From assembly GCF_900100395.1 (NCBI RefSeq), contig NZ_FNFB01000024.1:1-64000 (forward strand): 64,000 bases of DNA, given 5' to 3'. Position numbers and translations under genes: made by a program. Numbering within the stretch: position 1 is the stretch's first letter; each line of letters begins with the position of its first letter. Shown here piece by piece: positions 8,784-16,901 of the stretch. The notes under the pieces were generated by a model. The model did not search any database, was not told the origin of the DNA, and saw only the letters and a list, made by a program, of their open reading frames with translations. The DNA comes from Nonomuraea maritima (GTDB lineage: Bacteria; Actinomycetota; Actinomycetes; Streptosporangiales; Streptosporangiaceae).

Positions 8784-9899
8784 CTAGATTCCGTAGCGCC
8801 GGTTGAAGAACAGCATGATGTCGAGCGCCATGCGGGTGTCGCCACCGAGCATGTCCACGAGCGCGGGACGCTGGCGTGCGGCGATCGCGGCGAAGGCGTC
8901 GGCGAAGAACTCCTTGCGGCCGAGCCCGCCTCCCTGGCGGTGGAACATCGAGGCCAGCAGCGGCTGGGCCGCCTCGTAGAGACGCACGAACTCCGGGGAG
9001 TCGGAGACCCAGGTGCCGTACGCCGCGTCGATGTCGTCGATGGCGTGGCCGACCTCGTGCATCATCACGTCCGGCGTGGGTGAAGGACGGTCCCCCACCA
9101 CGATCTTGCGGTCGCCGTACGCGCCCGCGCAGATGTCCCAGGTGGCCCGCCCCGACGGGAGCGGGGCGCCGCGCAGGTACCCCATGTCGTCGAGGTCGGG
9201 GACGCCTCCCGCGCCGACGTAGATGCCTTCCAGCCCGTCGGCCAGCTTGTCCTTCAGCCGGTCGGGCAGCCGTGCGAGGCTCTCCACGGCCCGTACGCTC
9301 TCCGGCGGCGGCGGGCCCTGCTGGGCGTCCCACTGGCGGTGCAGGATCTCCTCCAGCCGGCCGCAGTGGAGCAACCCGTCGCCCAGCGAGGGGGCGTCCG
9401 GCCGGTGCGGCCTGGCCTCGGCGGGGCCGTCGTCGAGCTCGAAGTCGTACCAGGTGTGGCGAGGGCGCTCGGCCACGGCCGCGGGCAGGCGTTCGTGGCG
9501 CTCGCGCGGGCCGTCCCAGCTCGCCCGCCGCCGCTCGGGACCCTGCCAGGAAGACTCAGGTCCCTGCCAGGGAGATTCGGGTCCCTGCCAGGGAGACTCG
9601 GGACCCTGCCCGGAGGACGACTCGCGCCTCTGCCCGAATAATCCCTGCCCAGGAGGCTTGTTCCCGGCCTGTCCCGGGTACGTGCGGACGCCCCTCAGCT
9701 CGCTCTCACCCGGCCGCCGCCGCTGTTCGGGGCCGTCGTGCCCCCGGCCCGTCTCGCGTGCCTCCTGACGCCTCTGACGGACGCTGGACCAGAACGAGCG
9801 CTCGGTGTCGGGGGCCTCGGTCCGGCGCGAGAACAGGTAGGAGCCGCGTCGCCACCAACGACCGCGCCGATGTCGGCCCTTGTCCTGAGAAAAGGCCAT
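8784..9899 (-). CDS. Zincin-like metallopeptidase-domain protein with repeat-rich disordered N-terminus
   Basis: The protein has 371 residues from the ATG at 9899, preceded by AGAGGTG; a longer frame to 9953 lacks such a site. The first 130 residues are Arg/Gln/Gly-rich, low in complexity and contain three near-identical seven-residue units (GPESPWQ type). There is no signal peptide or membrane helix. The C-terminal 150 residues hold HEVGH (starting at residue 281), and about 49 residues later KEFFADAFAA, which could supply the third zinc-binding glutamate. This HExxH-plus-Glu pattern fits lethal-factor-like or similar zincins. The substrate is unknown. It is followed by the 80-residue partner gene. 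Confidence 0.7.
   Translation of the reverse strand: MAFSQDKGRHRRGRWWRRGSYLFSRRTEAPDTERSFWSSVRQRRQEARETGRGHDGPEQRRRPGESELRGVRTYPGQAGNKPPGQGLFGQRRESSSGQGPESPWQGPESPWQGPESSWQGPERRRASWDGPRERHERLPAAVAERPRHTWYDFELDDGPAEARPHRPDAPSLGDGLLHCGRLEEILHRQWDAQQGPPPPESVRAVESLARLPDRLKDKLADGLEGIYVGAGGVPDLDDMGYLRGAPLPSGRATWDICAGAYGDRKIVVGDRPSPTPDVMMHEVGHAIDDIDAAYGTWVSDSPEFVRLYEAAQPLLASMFHRQGGGLGRKEFFADAFAAIAARQRPALVDMLGGDTRMALDIMLFFNRRYGI
9539..9601. repeat. 21-bp tandem repeat inside the zincin gene
   Basis: Three consecutive 21-base units of the form GACCCTGCCAGGGAGACTCGG, with a partial fourth copy after them, encode the heptapeptides GPESSWQ and GPESPWQ on the minus strand. They are in frame, so copy-number change would lengthen or shorten the linker without disrupting the protein. 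Confidence 0.8.
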
Positions 9900-10037
9900 C
9901 GTCACCTCTGCACGCCTATGGAGCCCCGTGGGCACCGCCGCATCGGTTTCCACCGTACGACGTGGATCATCCGGTGGTCACCCGATGTGAGACATCGGAC
10001 CGCACAAACAGTCCTGTGCATGGCTTACAGTTCGGGC

Positions 10038-10331
10038 ATGGCAGGTGTTCTCATCGGACTGGCGCTGCTGGCCTTCTGGCTCTTCTCCCTCTTCGACGTC
10101 ATGACGACACCCGAAGACGAGGTCAGGAACGTGCCAAAGGCGCTCTGGATCCTGGTCGTCATCCTCATCCCGCTGCTCGGCGGTGTCGTGTGGATCGCGC
10201 GCGGACGCCCCCGGGCGCCTCGGCAGGCGTGGCCGGTGCCGCCGGGCCCGGGCGCGCCGAAGGGGCCGGACGACGACCCCGACTTCCTGCGCGACCTCGA
10301 CCGCCGCATGCGCGGCGACGACGTGAACTGA
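10038..10331 (+). CDS. PLDc_N domain membrane protein
   Basis: This 97-residue protein has two membrane helices (residues about 3-20 and 35-55). The second ends in LIPLLGGVVWIARGRP, the typical signature of the phospholipase D-nuclease N-terminal domain found alone in many actinobacteria. A charged tail with FLRDLDRRMRGDD follows. The start is set by TACAGT ending 6 nt before the ATG at 10038, which suggests a leaderless transcript; an ATG 18 nt upstream has no support. No nuclease domain is present and the function is unknown. Confidence 0.75.
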   Translation: MAGVLIGLALLAFWLFSLFDVMTTPEDEVRNVPKALWILVVILIPLLGGVVWIARGRPRAPRQAWPVPPGPGAPKGPDDDPDFLRDLDRRMRGDDVN

Positions 10332-10346
10332 CGAGCCTTCCCCGGA

Positions 10347-11303
10347 TCAGTCGACGTCCGCGTAACTGTGCAGGCCGCTGATGAAGATGTTGACCCCGAC
10401 CAGGTTGAACAGCAGGCAGCCGAACGCCACCAGCTGCACGATCGTCGACGCCCGGCCCTTCCAGCCCGCCGTCGCCTTCGCGTGCAGGTAGGCCGCGTAG
10501 GCGACCCAGGTGATGAACGACCAGACCTCCTTGGGGTCCCAGCCCCAGTAGCGGCCCCACGCCCGGTCGGCCCAGAGCGCACCCGCGATGACGGCGAACG
10601 TCCACAGCGGGAACGAGAACACGATCGCCCGGTGAGCCACCCGCTCCAGGTCCTCCCGCGACGGCAGCCGCGACAGCCCGTCGCCGCGCAGCAGGTAGAG
10701 CACGCCGGTGACGCCCGCCAGCGTGAACAGGCCGCTCGCGATGATGGCGGCGGTCACGTGGATGGCGATCCAGTACGAGTCGAGCGCCGGCACCACCGGG
10801 CCGGCGGCGGTGTAGAAGATCTTCGAGGCCAGGCCCAGGCCCAGGGCGGCGGTGACCATGACGAAGCCGCCGAGGAACCGGATGTTGTGCCGGATCTGGG
10901 TGATGAGGAACGCCGACACTGCGGCGAACGAGATCGCGACCACGAACTCGTACATGTTGCCCCACGGCCACCGGTCGACCGAGAGGCCGCGGGTGACGAT
11001 GGCGCCGAAGTTGGCGGCCCAGCCCAGCCACGCCAGCACGAGGGCGACCCTGCCGGCCTGCGCGGCGAAGCGCGGCGGCTCCGCACCGGCGGGCGCCGGT
11101 GCGGGTTCGCTCTCGCTCACGGCGGGAGCCCCGCCCGCGCCGACCGCGACTGGCTGCCTGGCGTCGGCCTTGGCCACCGCCTTGCCCGGACGGGCCCGCC
11201 CGAAGGCCAGCTCGGTCGCGAACGCGATCATGGCGACGACGTAGAGCAGAACCGCGGCGACGACGAACAGGTCGCTCAGCTCGGCGAGTTGCTCAGCGGA
11301 CAT
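10347..11303 (-). CDS. ccsB: Cytochrome c biogenesis protein CcsB (ResC)
   Basis: This 318-residue polytopic protein is the CcsA/ResC half of the system II haem delivery and cytochrome c synthetase complex. The WWD-type haem-handling motif is seen as WGRYWGWDPKEVWS near residue 240. Conserved histidines lie in AIHVTAA and LERVAHRAI. An Ala/Pro-rich insert follows the first helix. An AGGAGAAG site precedes the ATG, which overlaps the resB stop by 11 nt. It works with ResB at the outer face of the membrane to attach haem to apocytochromes. Confidence 0.94.
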   Translation of the reverse strand: MSAEQLAELSDLFVVAAVLLYVVAMIAFATELAFGRARPGKAVAKADARQPVAVGAGGAPAVSESEPAPAPAGAEPPRFAAQAGRVALVLAWLGWAANFGAIVTRGLSVDRWPWGNMYEFVVAISFAAVSAFLITQIRHNIRFLGGFVMVTAALGLGLASKIFYTAAGPVVPALDSYWIAIHVTAAIIASGLFTLAGVTGVLYLLRGDGLSRLPSREDLERVAHRAIVFSFPLWTFAVIAGALWADRAWGRYWGWDPKEVWSFITWVAYAAYLHAKATAGWKGRASTIVQLVAFGCLLFNLVGVNIFISGLHSYADVD

Positions 11304-12852
11304 TCTTCTCTCCTGCTGATAGAACCTGAACGATCTCGGCGAACTCCTCGGCGAAGCCCGCCGCGGAGCCCTCTGTACGGGTCAACCCGCCCACGTCGAC
11401 CCTGCCTCCGCCGACCCGGACGAAGACCCTGCGCCGGCGGATCATGAGCGAGAGCGCGATGCCCAGCACGGCCGCGGCGGCGGCCAGCAGCGCGGGCAGG
11501 CGCCCTGGGTCGTAGGCCGTCTGGAGCGTGATCCACTGCTTGACCCCGGTGAACTCGAGCTTGCCGAGCCCGTCGGGGAGGTCGACCGACTGGCCCACGG
11601 CCAGCGGCTTCGGCACGTCCTTGCCCATGAGCAGCGGCTTGAGCTTCTTCAGCACCTCGGGCTCGGCCAGCGTGTAGACCGACTGCGGCTCACCCGAACG
11701 CAGCCCGAGGTCGCCGGTGAAGGCGCCGAGCAGCTGCACCTGGGGGTTGAGCTCGCCGGGGAAGGCCGACCGGTAGGTGCCGTCGGTCATCGGCACGCTG
11801 GTGGGCAGGAACTGCAGGAGGAACCCCAGCTGCCCCGGCTGCGCGTCGGGCACCTTGACCACGCAGCCCGAGGTCATCGACCCCTTGTCCTCGATCAGGC
11901 AGGGCACGGGCCCGTCGAAGGCCACCTGCCCCTTACCGTCGACGACCTTGAAGACGGGCGCGTAGCCGTTGCCGATGAGGTACGTCTGCGTGCCGTTGAT
12001 CTCGAGCGGGTCGTTGACCTTGAGCGTGTAGTCGCGCGCCGGAGCCTGCGGCGAGTCGTTGACCTTGAGGTGGGCCTCGTAGTCGAGCGCCTGCCCCCGC
12101 TTGTCGCCGGTGACCTGGTAGGCGACGTCGAACTTGTCGAGCGTGAACGAGAACGGCTCCAGCGACTCGGCGGAGACCTGGCTGCCCGGGATGAACCGGT
12201 CGTAGGCGGCCACGGTGTTGGCGAACCCGTCGCCCTCGACCACGAGGACGTTGCCGCGGTAGCCGTACAGGGAGCCGGCTCCGATCGCGAGCAGGATGCC
12301 GAGCAGGGCGATGTGGAAGACCAGGTTGCCCGTCTCGCGCAGGAGGCCCTTCTCCGCCGAGACCCAGCCGTCGCCGGTCACGACCCGGAAGCGCAGCTTG
12401 CGCAGCCGCCGCGCGACCTCCTCGACGCCGAGGTCGCCGTCGAAGGAGGCGGTGTGCGGCAGGCGCGACAGCCGCTTCGGCGCGGCGGGCGGCTTGCGCC
12501 GCAGCTCGCGCGCGTAGACGAGGAGGCGCGGGACGATGCAGCCGATCAGCGAGGTGAACAGCAGCAGATAGATCGCCGCGAACCAGACGGAGGTGAAGAC
12601 CTCGAAGAGCTGGAAGCGGTCGTACCACTCGGCGAGGGTCGGGTTCTGCTGGTAGAGGCGGGCGACCTTGTCGGGGTCGACGCCGCGCTGTGGCACCAGC
12701 GAGCCGGGCACCGAGCCGAGGGCGAGCAGGAAGAGCAGGATCAGCGCCGTCTTCATCGAGGTGAGCGTGCGCCAGGCCCAGCGCAGCCAGCCCACCGGCC
12801 CGAGCCCCACGTGCTGAGGCTCCTGCTCCTTCTCCAGCTCCTGGACGCTCAT
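11293..12852 (-). CDS. resB: Cytochrome c biogenesis protein ResB
   Basis: This 519-residue ResB-family protein has N-terminal membrane helices (WRTLTSMKTALILLFLLAL and the next at about 80-100), a third near 180, a large extracytoplasmic domain and a C-terminal helix (LLAAAAAVLGIALSLMI). The family motif SVPGSLVPQRGVDPDKV occurs near residue 50. The open frame extends upstream into ccdA, but the ATG at 12852 overlapping the ccdA stop (ATGA) is the natural start. It forms the haem transport and ligation complex with CcsB, encoded next. Confidence 0.93.
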   Translation of the reverse strand: MSVQELEKEQEPQHVGLGPVGWLRWAWRTLTSMKTALILLFLLALGSVPGSLVPQRGVDPDKVARLYQQNPTLAEWYDRFQLFEVFTSVWFAAIYLLLFTSLIGCIVPRLLVYARELRRKPPAAPKRLSRLPHTASFDGDLGVEEVARRLRKLRFRVVTGDGWVSAEKGLLRETGNLVFHIALLGILLAIGAGSLYGYRGNVLVVEGDGFANTVAAYDRFIPGSQVSAESLEPFSFTLDKFDVAYQVTGDKRGQALDYEAHLKVNDSPQAPARDYTLKVNDPLEINGTQTYLIGNGYAPVFKVVDGKGQVAFDGPVPCLIEDKGSMTSGCVVKVPDAQPGQLGFLLQFLPTSVPMTDGTYRSAFPGELNPQVQLLGAFTGDLGLRSGEPQSVYTLAEPEVLKKLKPLLMGKDVPKPLAVGQSVDLPDGLGKLEFTGVKQWITLQTAYDPGRLPALLAAAAAVLGIALSLMIRRRRVFVRVGGGRVDVGGLTRTEGSAAGFAEEFAEIVQVLSAGEKNVR

Positions 12853-13574
12853 CAGATCACCGGCTCGAAGGCGCCGATCAGTCCTTGCATGGCGGCGATC
12901 ATCTCTCCCCAGAGGCCGCTCACCAGCAGCACGCCGACGGCGACCATCATGCCGCCGCCGATGCGGGTGATCAGGCGCGAGTGCTTGCGGATGGCGCGGA
13001 ACGTGCGCAGCGCCCGGCTGTAGGCGAGGGCCGCGCCCACGAACGGCAGCCCGAGCCCCAGCGCGTACGCGACGGCGAGCAGGGCGCCCCGCGTGGCGCT
13101 GCCCTCGTTGAGGCCGAGCGCGAGCACGACTGCCAGGGTGGGACCGATGCAGGGCGTCCAGCCGAGCCCGAACACCACGCCGAGCAGCGGCGCGCCCGCG
13201 AGGCCCGCGGCGGGCACGCGGTGGATGCGCACGTCGCGCATGAGCCCAGGCAGCACGCCGAGGAACGCGAGGCCCAGCACGATGGTGAGCACGCCGAGGA
13301 CGCGCGTGATGATCTCGGCGTTGCCGAGCATGACCGAGCCGAGCCCGCCGAACAGCGCCCCGCTGAGCACGAACACCAGCCCGAACCCGGCCACGAACAG
13401 CACGGTGCCGAGCACGAGCCGCCCCCGCCTGGGGTCGGCGCTCATGCCGGTGACGTACGACAGGTAGCCGGGCACCAGGGGCAGCACGCACGGCGACAGG
13501 AACGACACCACCCCGGCCAGCACCGCGATCGGCACGGCGAGCAGCAGCGAGCCGGAGGCGACGACCTCATTCAT
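12852..13574 (-). CDS. ccdA: Thiol-disulfide transport protein CcdA
   Basis: This 240-residue DsbD-type membrane protein has six helices. The two redox cysteines are visible in FLSPCVLPLVPGYLSY (helix 1) and GLGWTPCIGPTLA (helix 4). It passes reducing power from cytosolic thioredoxin across the membrane to ResA, encoded immediately upstream, so that apocytochrome c cysteines stay reduced for haem attachment. The start at MNEVVASG overlaps the 3' end of the resA-like gene by 8 nt. Confidence 0.94.
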   Translation of the reverse strand: MNEVVASGSLLLAVPIAVLAGVVSFLSPCVLPLVPGYLSYVTGMSADPRRGRLVLGTVLFVAGFGLVFVLSGALFGGLGSVMLGNAEIITRVLGVLTIVLGLAFLGVLPGLMRDVRIHRVPAAGLAGAPLLGVVFGLGWTPCIGPTLAVVLALGLNEGSATRGALLAVAYALGLGLPFVGAALAYSRALRTFRAIRKHSRLITRIGGGMMVAVGVLLVSGLWGEMIAAMQGLIGAFEPVI

Positions 13575-14139
13575 CGCGCACCTTGACCACCGTGTCGTAC
13601 AGGTCGGTGTACTTGACCGCGCCGAGCGCGCGGGCCGCGATCCGGCCCTGCTTGTCGATGACCAGCGTGGACGGGATGGCCGCGGGCGGGACGGTGCCCT
13701 GGAAGGCCAGCGCGACCTTGCCCGGCTGGTCGAAGATGTGGGGGTAACCGGTCTGCTCGTTGCGCTCGAACGCCTTGGCGTCGGCCTCGCGGTCCTTGAA
13801 GTCGACGCCGAGGAACTGCACGCCGGTGTCCTTGGTCTTGGTCGCCACTTCCTTGAGCACCGGGGCCTCGGCCCGGCAGGGGCCGCACCACGAGGCCCAG
13901 AAATTGAGCACCACGACCTTGCCCTTGTACGCGGCGAGCGAGGCGGTGGCGCCGTCGAGGGTCGGCCCTTCGACGACGGGCGCCGGCTGACGGTCGGCGG
14001 CGTCGAACACCTGCATCTTGCCGTCACCCGCGACGAACCGGGTGTCGCCCGCCTGCGGCTGGCCTCCCTGGTTGCCGGCGCATCCCCCGGCCAGCACGGG
14101 AAGGACCAGAAGAGCGAGGGTGAGGGTCTTGGCGCGCAC
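13567..14139 (-). CDS. resA: TlpA/ResA-type thioredoxin lipoprotein
   Basis: This protein of 190 residues starts at a GTG behind GGAGAT. A lipoprotein signal ends in LPVLAGGC, so the mature protein is anchored at the outer face of the membrane. The thioredoxin fold has the active site NFWASWCGPCRAEAP. It is the extracytoplasmic thiol reductase that prepares apocytochrome c and receives electrons from CcdA. A hairpin and a small palindrome (TTGTAGTACAA) lie between the upstream phosphatase and this start. Confidence 0.92.
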   Translation of the reverse strand: MRAKTLTLALLVLPVLAGGCAGNQGGQPQAGDTRFVAGDGKMQVFDAADRQPAPVVEGPTLDGATASLAAYKGKVVVLNFWASWCGPCRAEAPVLKEVATKTKDTGVQFLGVDFKDREADAKAFERNEQTGYPHIFDQPGKVALAFQGTVPPAAIPSTLVIDKQGRIAARALGAVKYTDLYDTVVKVRDE

Positions 14140-14163
14140 GGAGGAAGATCTCCTTGTACTACA

Positions 14164-14190
14164 ACCGGTAGAGCTTGCAACTCTACCGGT
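14164..14190. terminator. Perfect hairpin between the histidine phosphatase gene and resA
   Basis: The 10-nt arms ACCGGTAGAG and CTCTACCGGT enclose a 7-nt loop. It lies 21 nt past the phosphatase stop and 25 nt before resA, both on the minus strand. It may be a terminator or attenuator between them, or an operator for the cytochrome c maturation genes. The following bases are only weakly T-rich. Confidence 0.45.
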
Positions 14191-14210
14191 GTGCCCGGAC
14201 GCTCCCGACA

Positions 14211-14849
14211 TCAGGCCCCGGGCACGGCGGGCCCGGGCCGGACGGACGCGGCGGGCTCGCTGTAACCGATGCTGACGAGGCGGTCGCCGTCGAACGTGAG
14301 CGTGGTGAGGCTGGCCAGCGCGCACTGCCTGCGCCGCGGATCGTGCCAGAGCCGGCGGCCCTCGGCGGCGCTCCTGAGCGACCAGATCGGCAGCTGGTGG
14401 GAGACGAGCACGGTCTCGTGCCCGCGCGCCGCTGCCCGCGCGTCGTCGATCACCGACTTCATTCGCTTGACGATCACCGGGTAGGGCTCGCCCCACGAGG
14501 GCCGCAGCGGATTCCAGAAGTAGCGGTAGTTGCGCGGGTCGCGGAACAACGCCATGCCGTTGCCCGCCGTCCTGCCCTGCAGCAGGTTGCCGGCCTCGAT
14601 CAGCCGCTCGTCGCTTCGGATCTCGAGCCCGAGCTTCTCGGCGAGCGGCGTGGCGGTCTCCTGCGCGCGTTCGAGCGGCGAGCTGTAGAGGGCGACGATG
14701 TCGCGACCGCCGACGGCCTTGGCGACCGTCTCGGCCATGAGGCGCCCGGTCTCGGAAAGGTGGTAGCCGGGCAGCCTGCCGTAGAGGATGCCTCCGGGGT
14801 TGTGCACCTCACCGTGGCGCAGCAGGTGGACGACGGTGGTTTCAGCCAT
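14211..14849 (-). CDS. Histidine phosphatase family protein (phosphoglycerate mutase-like)
   Basis: This 212-residue protein carries the phosphohistidine motif HLLRHGEVHNPGGILYGR near the N-terminus and the second catalytic histidine in VLVSHQLPIW. The central region (SSPLERAQETA) is typical of the cofactor-independent branch with broad phosphatase activity. The start is the ATG at 14849; TAGGCT lies 9 nt upstream and no ribosome site is visible, so a leaderless mRNA is likely. Its position ahead of the cytochrome c maturation genes is common in actinobacteria, but the substrate cannot be read from sequence. Confidence 0.85.
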   Translation of the reverse strand: MAETTVVHLLRHGEVHNPGGILYGRLPGYHLSETGRLMAETVAKAVGGRDIVALYSSPLERAQETATPLAEKLGLEIRSDERLIEAGNLLQGRTAGNGMALFRDPRNYRYFWNPLRPSWGEPYPVIVKRMKSVIDDARAAARGHETVLVSHQLPIWSLRSAAEGRRLWHDPRRRQCALASLTTLTFDGDRLVSIGYSEPAASVRPGPAVPGA

Positions 14850-14899
14850 GGTGGGCACAGCCTATCCGCTCGCCCCCGCCCTGCGGCGGCGGCCCGGCC

Positions 14900-15808
14900 T
14901 CAGGCGGTCGGCTGGTTCGCACTCACCTCGGACAGCGCGTCGACCAGCGCCCTGATCGCGGGCCGGCGGGCGGCGTCCGCACGCCACACCGCGTAGACGC
15001 GGCGCGTCTGGCGCGGGAGCAACGGCACGATCCGTACGCCGTCGGGCACGCAGTCGCGGCCGAGCCGGGGCATGATCGCGCAGCCGAGCCCGGCGGCGAC
15101 GAGGGCGAGCTGGGTCGGGTACTCGTCGGCCCGGTGCGAGATCACCGGCTCCACCGACGCGCCGCGCAGCGTGAAGACGAGCCAGTCGTGGCAGACCGTG
15201 CCGGGGGTCGAGCTGATCCACTGCTCCCCCGACAGGTCGGCCAGCCGGATCTCGTTCGCACCGGCGAGCGGGTGGTCCGCGGGCACCGCCACGTCGGCCA
15301 CGTCGTCGAACAGCGTGGCCCTGGACAACCCGTCGGGCACCGCCATCGGCCGGTTGTGCCAGTCCTGGACGACGCCGAGGTCGAGCTCGCCCCTCGACAC
15401 CTCGCGCACCACCCGGTCGGGCTCGCGCTCGTTGAGCTGCACCAGCAGGTCGGGGTGGCGCCGTCTGAGCGCGGCGAGCGCGCCTGGCATGAGGCCGCGG
15501 GCGGCGGTGGGGAACGCGCCGACGTTGATGTGGCCGACGACCTGGCCGCGCAGCGCCTCGAAGTCGGCCTCTGCGGTCTCGACCAGGGCGAGGATCCGCT
15601 CGGCGTGGTCGGCGAGCAGCCCGGCCGCGTCGGTGAGCCGGACGCCGCGGCCGTTGCGCTCCATGAGCCGGGCGCCGGTCTCGCGCTCCAGCTTGGCGAT
15701 CTGCTGCGACACCGCGGACGGCGTGACCATGAGCGCGTCGGCCGCCGCGCCGACCGACCCGTAGACATGGACCGCGTGAAGGGCCTTGAGCCGGTTCAAG
15801 TCCAACAT
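14900..15808 (-). CDS. LysR family transcriptional regulator
   Basis: This protein of 302 residues has an N-terminal winged helix (LKALHAVHVYGSVGAAADAL, then TPSAVSQQIAKLERETG) and a C-terminal periplasmic-binding-like effector domain. The open frame continues upstream, but TAGGCT ends 7 nt before the ATG at 15808, so this start is preferred and the mRNA is probably leaderless. It faces a small ORF and an EamA exporter across a 73-nt AT-rich gap. A LysR gene divergent from a transporter normally controls it in response to the exported compound, which is unknown here. Confidence 0.93.
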   Translation of the reverse strand: MLDLNRLKALHAVHVYGSVGAAADALMVTPSAVSQQIAKLERETGARLMERNGRGVRLTDAAGLLADHAERILALVETAEADFEALRGQVVGHINVGAFPTAARGLMPGALAALRRRHPDLLVQLNEREPDRVVREVSRGELDLGVVQDWHNRPMAVPDGLSRATLFDDVADVAVPADHPLAGANEIRLADLSGEQWISSTPGTVCHDWLVFTLRGASVEPVISHRADEYPTQLALVAAGLGCAIMPRLGRDCVPDGVRIVPLLPRQTRRVYAVWRADAARRPAIRALVDALSEVSANQPTA

Positions 15809-15881
15809 GTAAGCCAGCCTAAATGGTTTAGCGTAGAAAGTCTCGCTTGTAGTCGAATGTGTAGCAGATGAAAATAGTTGC

Positions 15882-15992
15882 ATGCGATTCATCAAGACGA
15901 AGAAGACCCAGACCAGCACCGTCTCGTACCTCCAGGTGCTTGCCGAGCAGGCCCGCGAGCAGCGCATCCGCTACCAGAAGCCCGCTCGCTGA
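15882..15992 (+). CDS. Small 36-residue ORF coupled to the EamA transporter
   Basis: The peptide begins MRFIKTKKTQTSTVSYLQV and ends RIRYQKPAR. The third codon position is G or C in 32 of 35 sense codons after the ATG, matching real genes here, while the sequence just upstream is AT-rich. The stop TGA is followed directly by the transporter ATG (TGAATG), so translation is probably coupled. The peptide is basic and helical-looking with no membrane segment. No clear ribosome site precedes it. It may be a leader peptide or a real microprotein; I do not recognise a family. Confidence 0.6.
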   Translation: MRFIKTKKTQTSTVSYLQVLAEQAREQRIRYQKPAR

Positions 15993-16901
15993 ATGACCCC
16001 CCGCCACCTCGCCCTGGCCGTCGCCCTCGCGGCAGTCTGGGGCGTGAACTTCGTGGTCATGCAGGTCGGCCTCCATCACTTCCCGCCCCTGCTGTACGCC
16101 GGCCTGAGGTTCACACTGGCCGCCTTCCCCGCCGTGCTGCTGGTGGGCCGTCCCGGGGTGCGGTGGAGGTGGGTCGCGGGGGTGGCGGCCACGATCGGCG
16201 TCGGCCAGTTCGGCCTGCTGCTGGTCGGCATGCGCGCGGGCATGCCGGCCGGGCTCACCTCGCTCGTCCTGCAGATGCAGGCGTTGTTCACCGTGCTGTT
16301 CGCGGTGACGCTGCTCAAGGAGCGGCTCACCGCCCGCCGCGTCACCGGGCTGACCGTCGCGTTCGGCGGTCTCGCCCTGGTCGCCTACGACTTCGGGACG
16401 TCAGGCCCCGTCGGCGCGTTCGCGCTGTGCGTGGCCGCCGCGGCCGCCTGGGGCCTCGGCAACGTCGTCCAGCGCCGGGCCGCGCCGCCCGACTCCCTGC
16501 GGTTCATGGTGTGGGTGAGCGCGCTGTCGGCGCCGCCGCTCCTGCTGCTGTCGGTCGCGGTGGAGGGCGTGCCGGTGCTGCCCCCCTCGTGGGAGGGCTG
16601 GCTGTCTCTCGGCTACGTCGCCTTCATCTCCACGCTGGGCGGCTTCGGCGTGTGGGGCTGGCTGCTGCGCCGCTACGACGCCTCGACCGTGGCTCCGTAC
16701 ACGCTGCTCGTGCCGGTCTTCGGCATGTCGTCGGCGGCGGTCGTCACCGGCGAGCCGCTGTCGTGGGTCAAGCTGGCGGCGGCGGCGCTCATCGTCTCCG
16801 GCGTGCTCTACGCCGGCACCAGGCCCCGCCGCCGCGAACCCGTCACAGAACCGCTGCCGCCGCCTTCGCCGCTGCCGGCAGCGCCTCCGCCACGCGGCTG
16901 A
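15993..16901 (+). CDS. EamA/DMT family transporter
   Basis: This 302-residue protein has ten hydrophobic helices arranged as two EamA repeats. The first starts [19 protein letters not shown] and the second [19 protein letters not shown], both with the conserved WG motif. It belongs to the drug/metabolite transporter superfamily that exports small molecules. The start follows the stop of the 36-codon ORF without a gap. The last 59 nt overlap the convergent hemL gene, giving a Pro/Arg-rich tail. Confidence 0.9.
   Translation: MTPRHLALAVALAAVWGVNFVVMQVGLHHFPPLLYAGLRFTLAAFPAVLLVGRPGVRWRWVAGVAATIGVGQFGLLLVGMRAGMPAGLTSLVLQMQALFTVLFAVTLLKERLTARRVTGLTVAFGGLALVAYDFGTSGPVGAFALCVAAAAAWGLGNVVQRRAAPPDSLRFMVWVSALSAPPLLLLSVAVEGVPVLPPSWEGWLSLGYVAFISTLGGFGVWGWLLRRYDASTVAPYTLLVPVFGMSSAAVVTGEPLSWVKLAAAALIVSGVLYAGTRPRRREPVTEPLPPPSPLPAAPPPRG

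Noticed and set aside
9539-9601. 21-bp repeats considered as a CRISPR or origin iteron
   Set aside because: They are contiguous, in frame, and encode heptapeptides of a protein linker.
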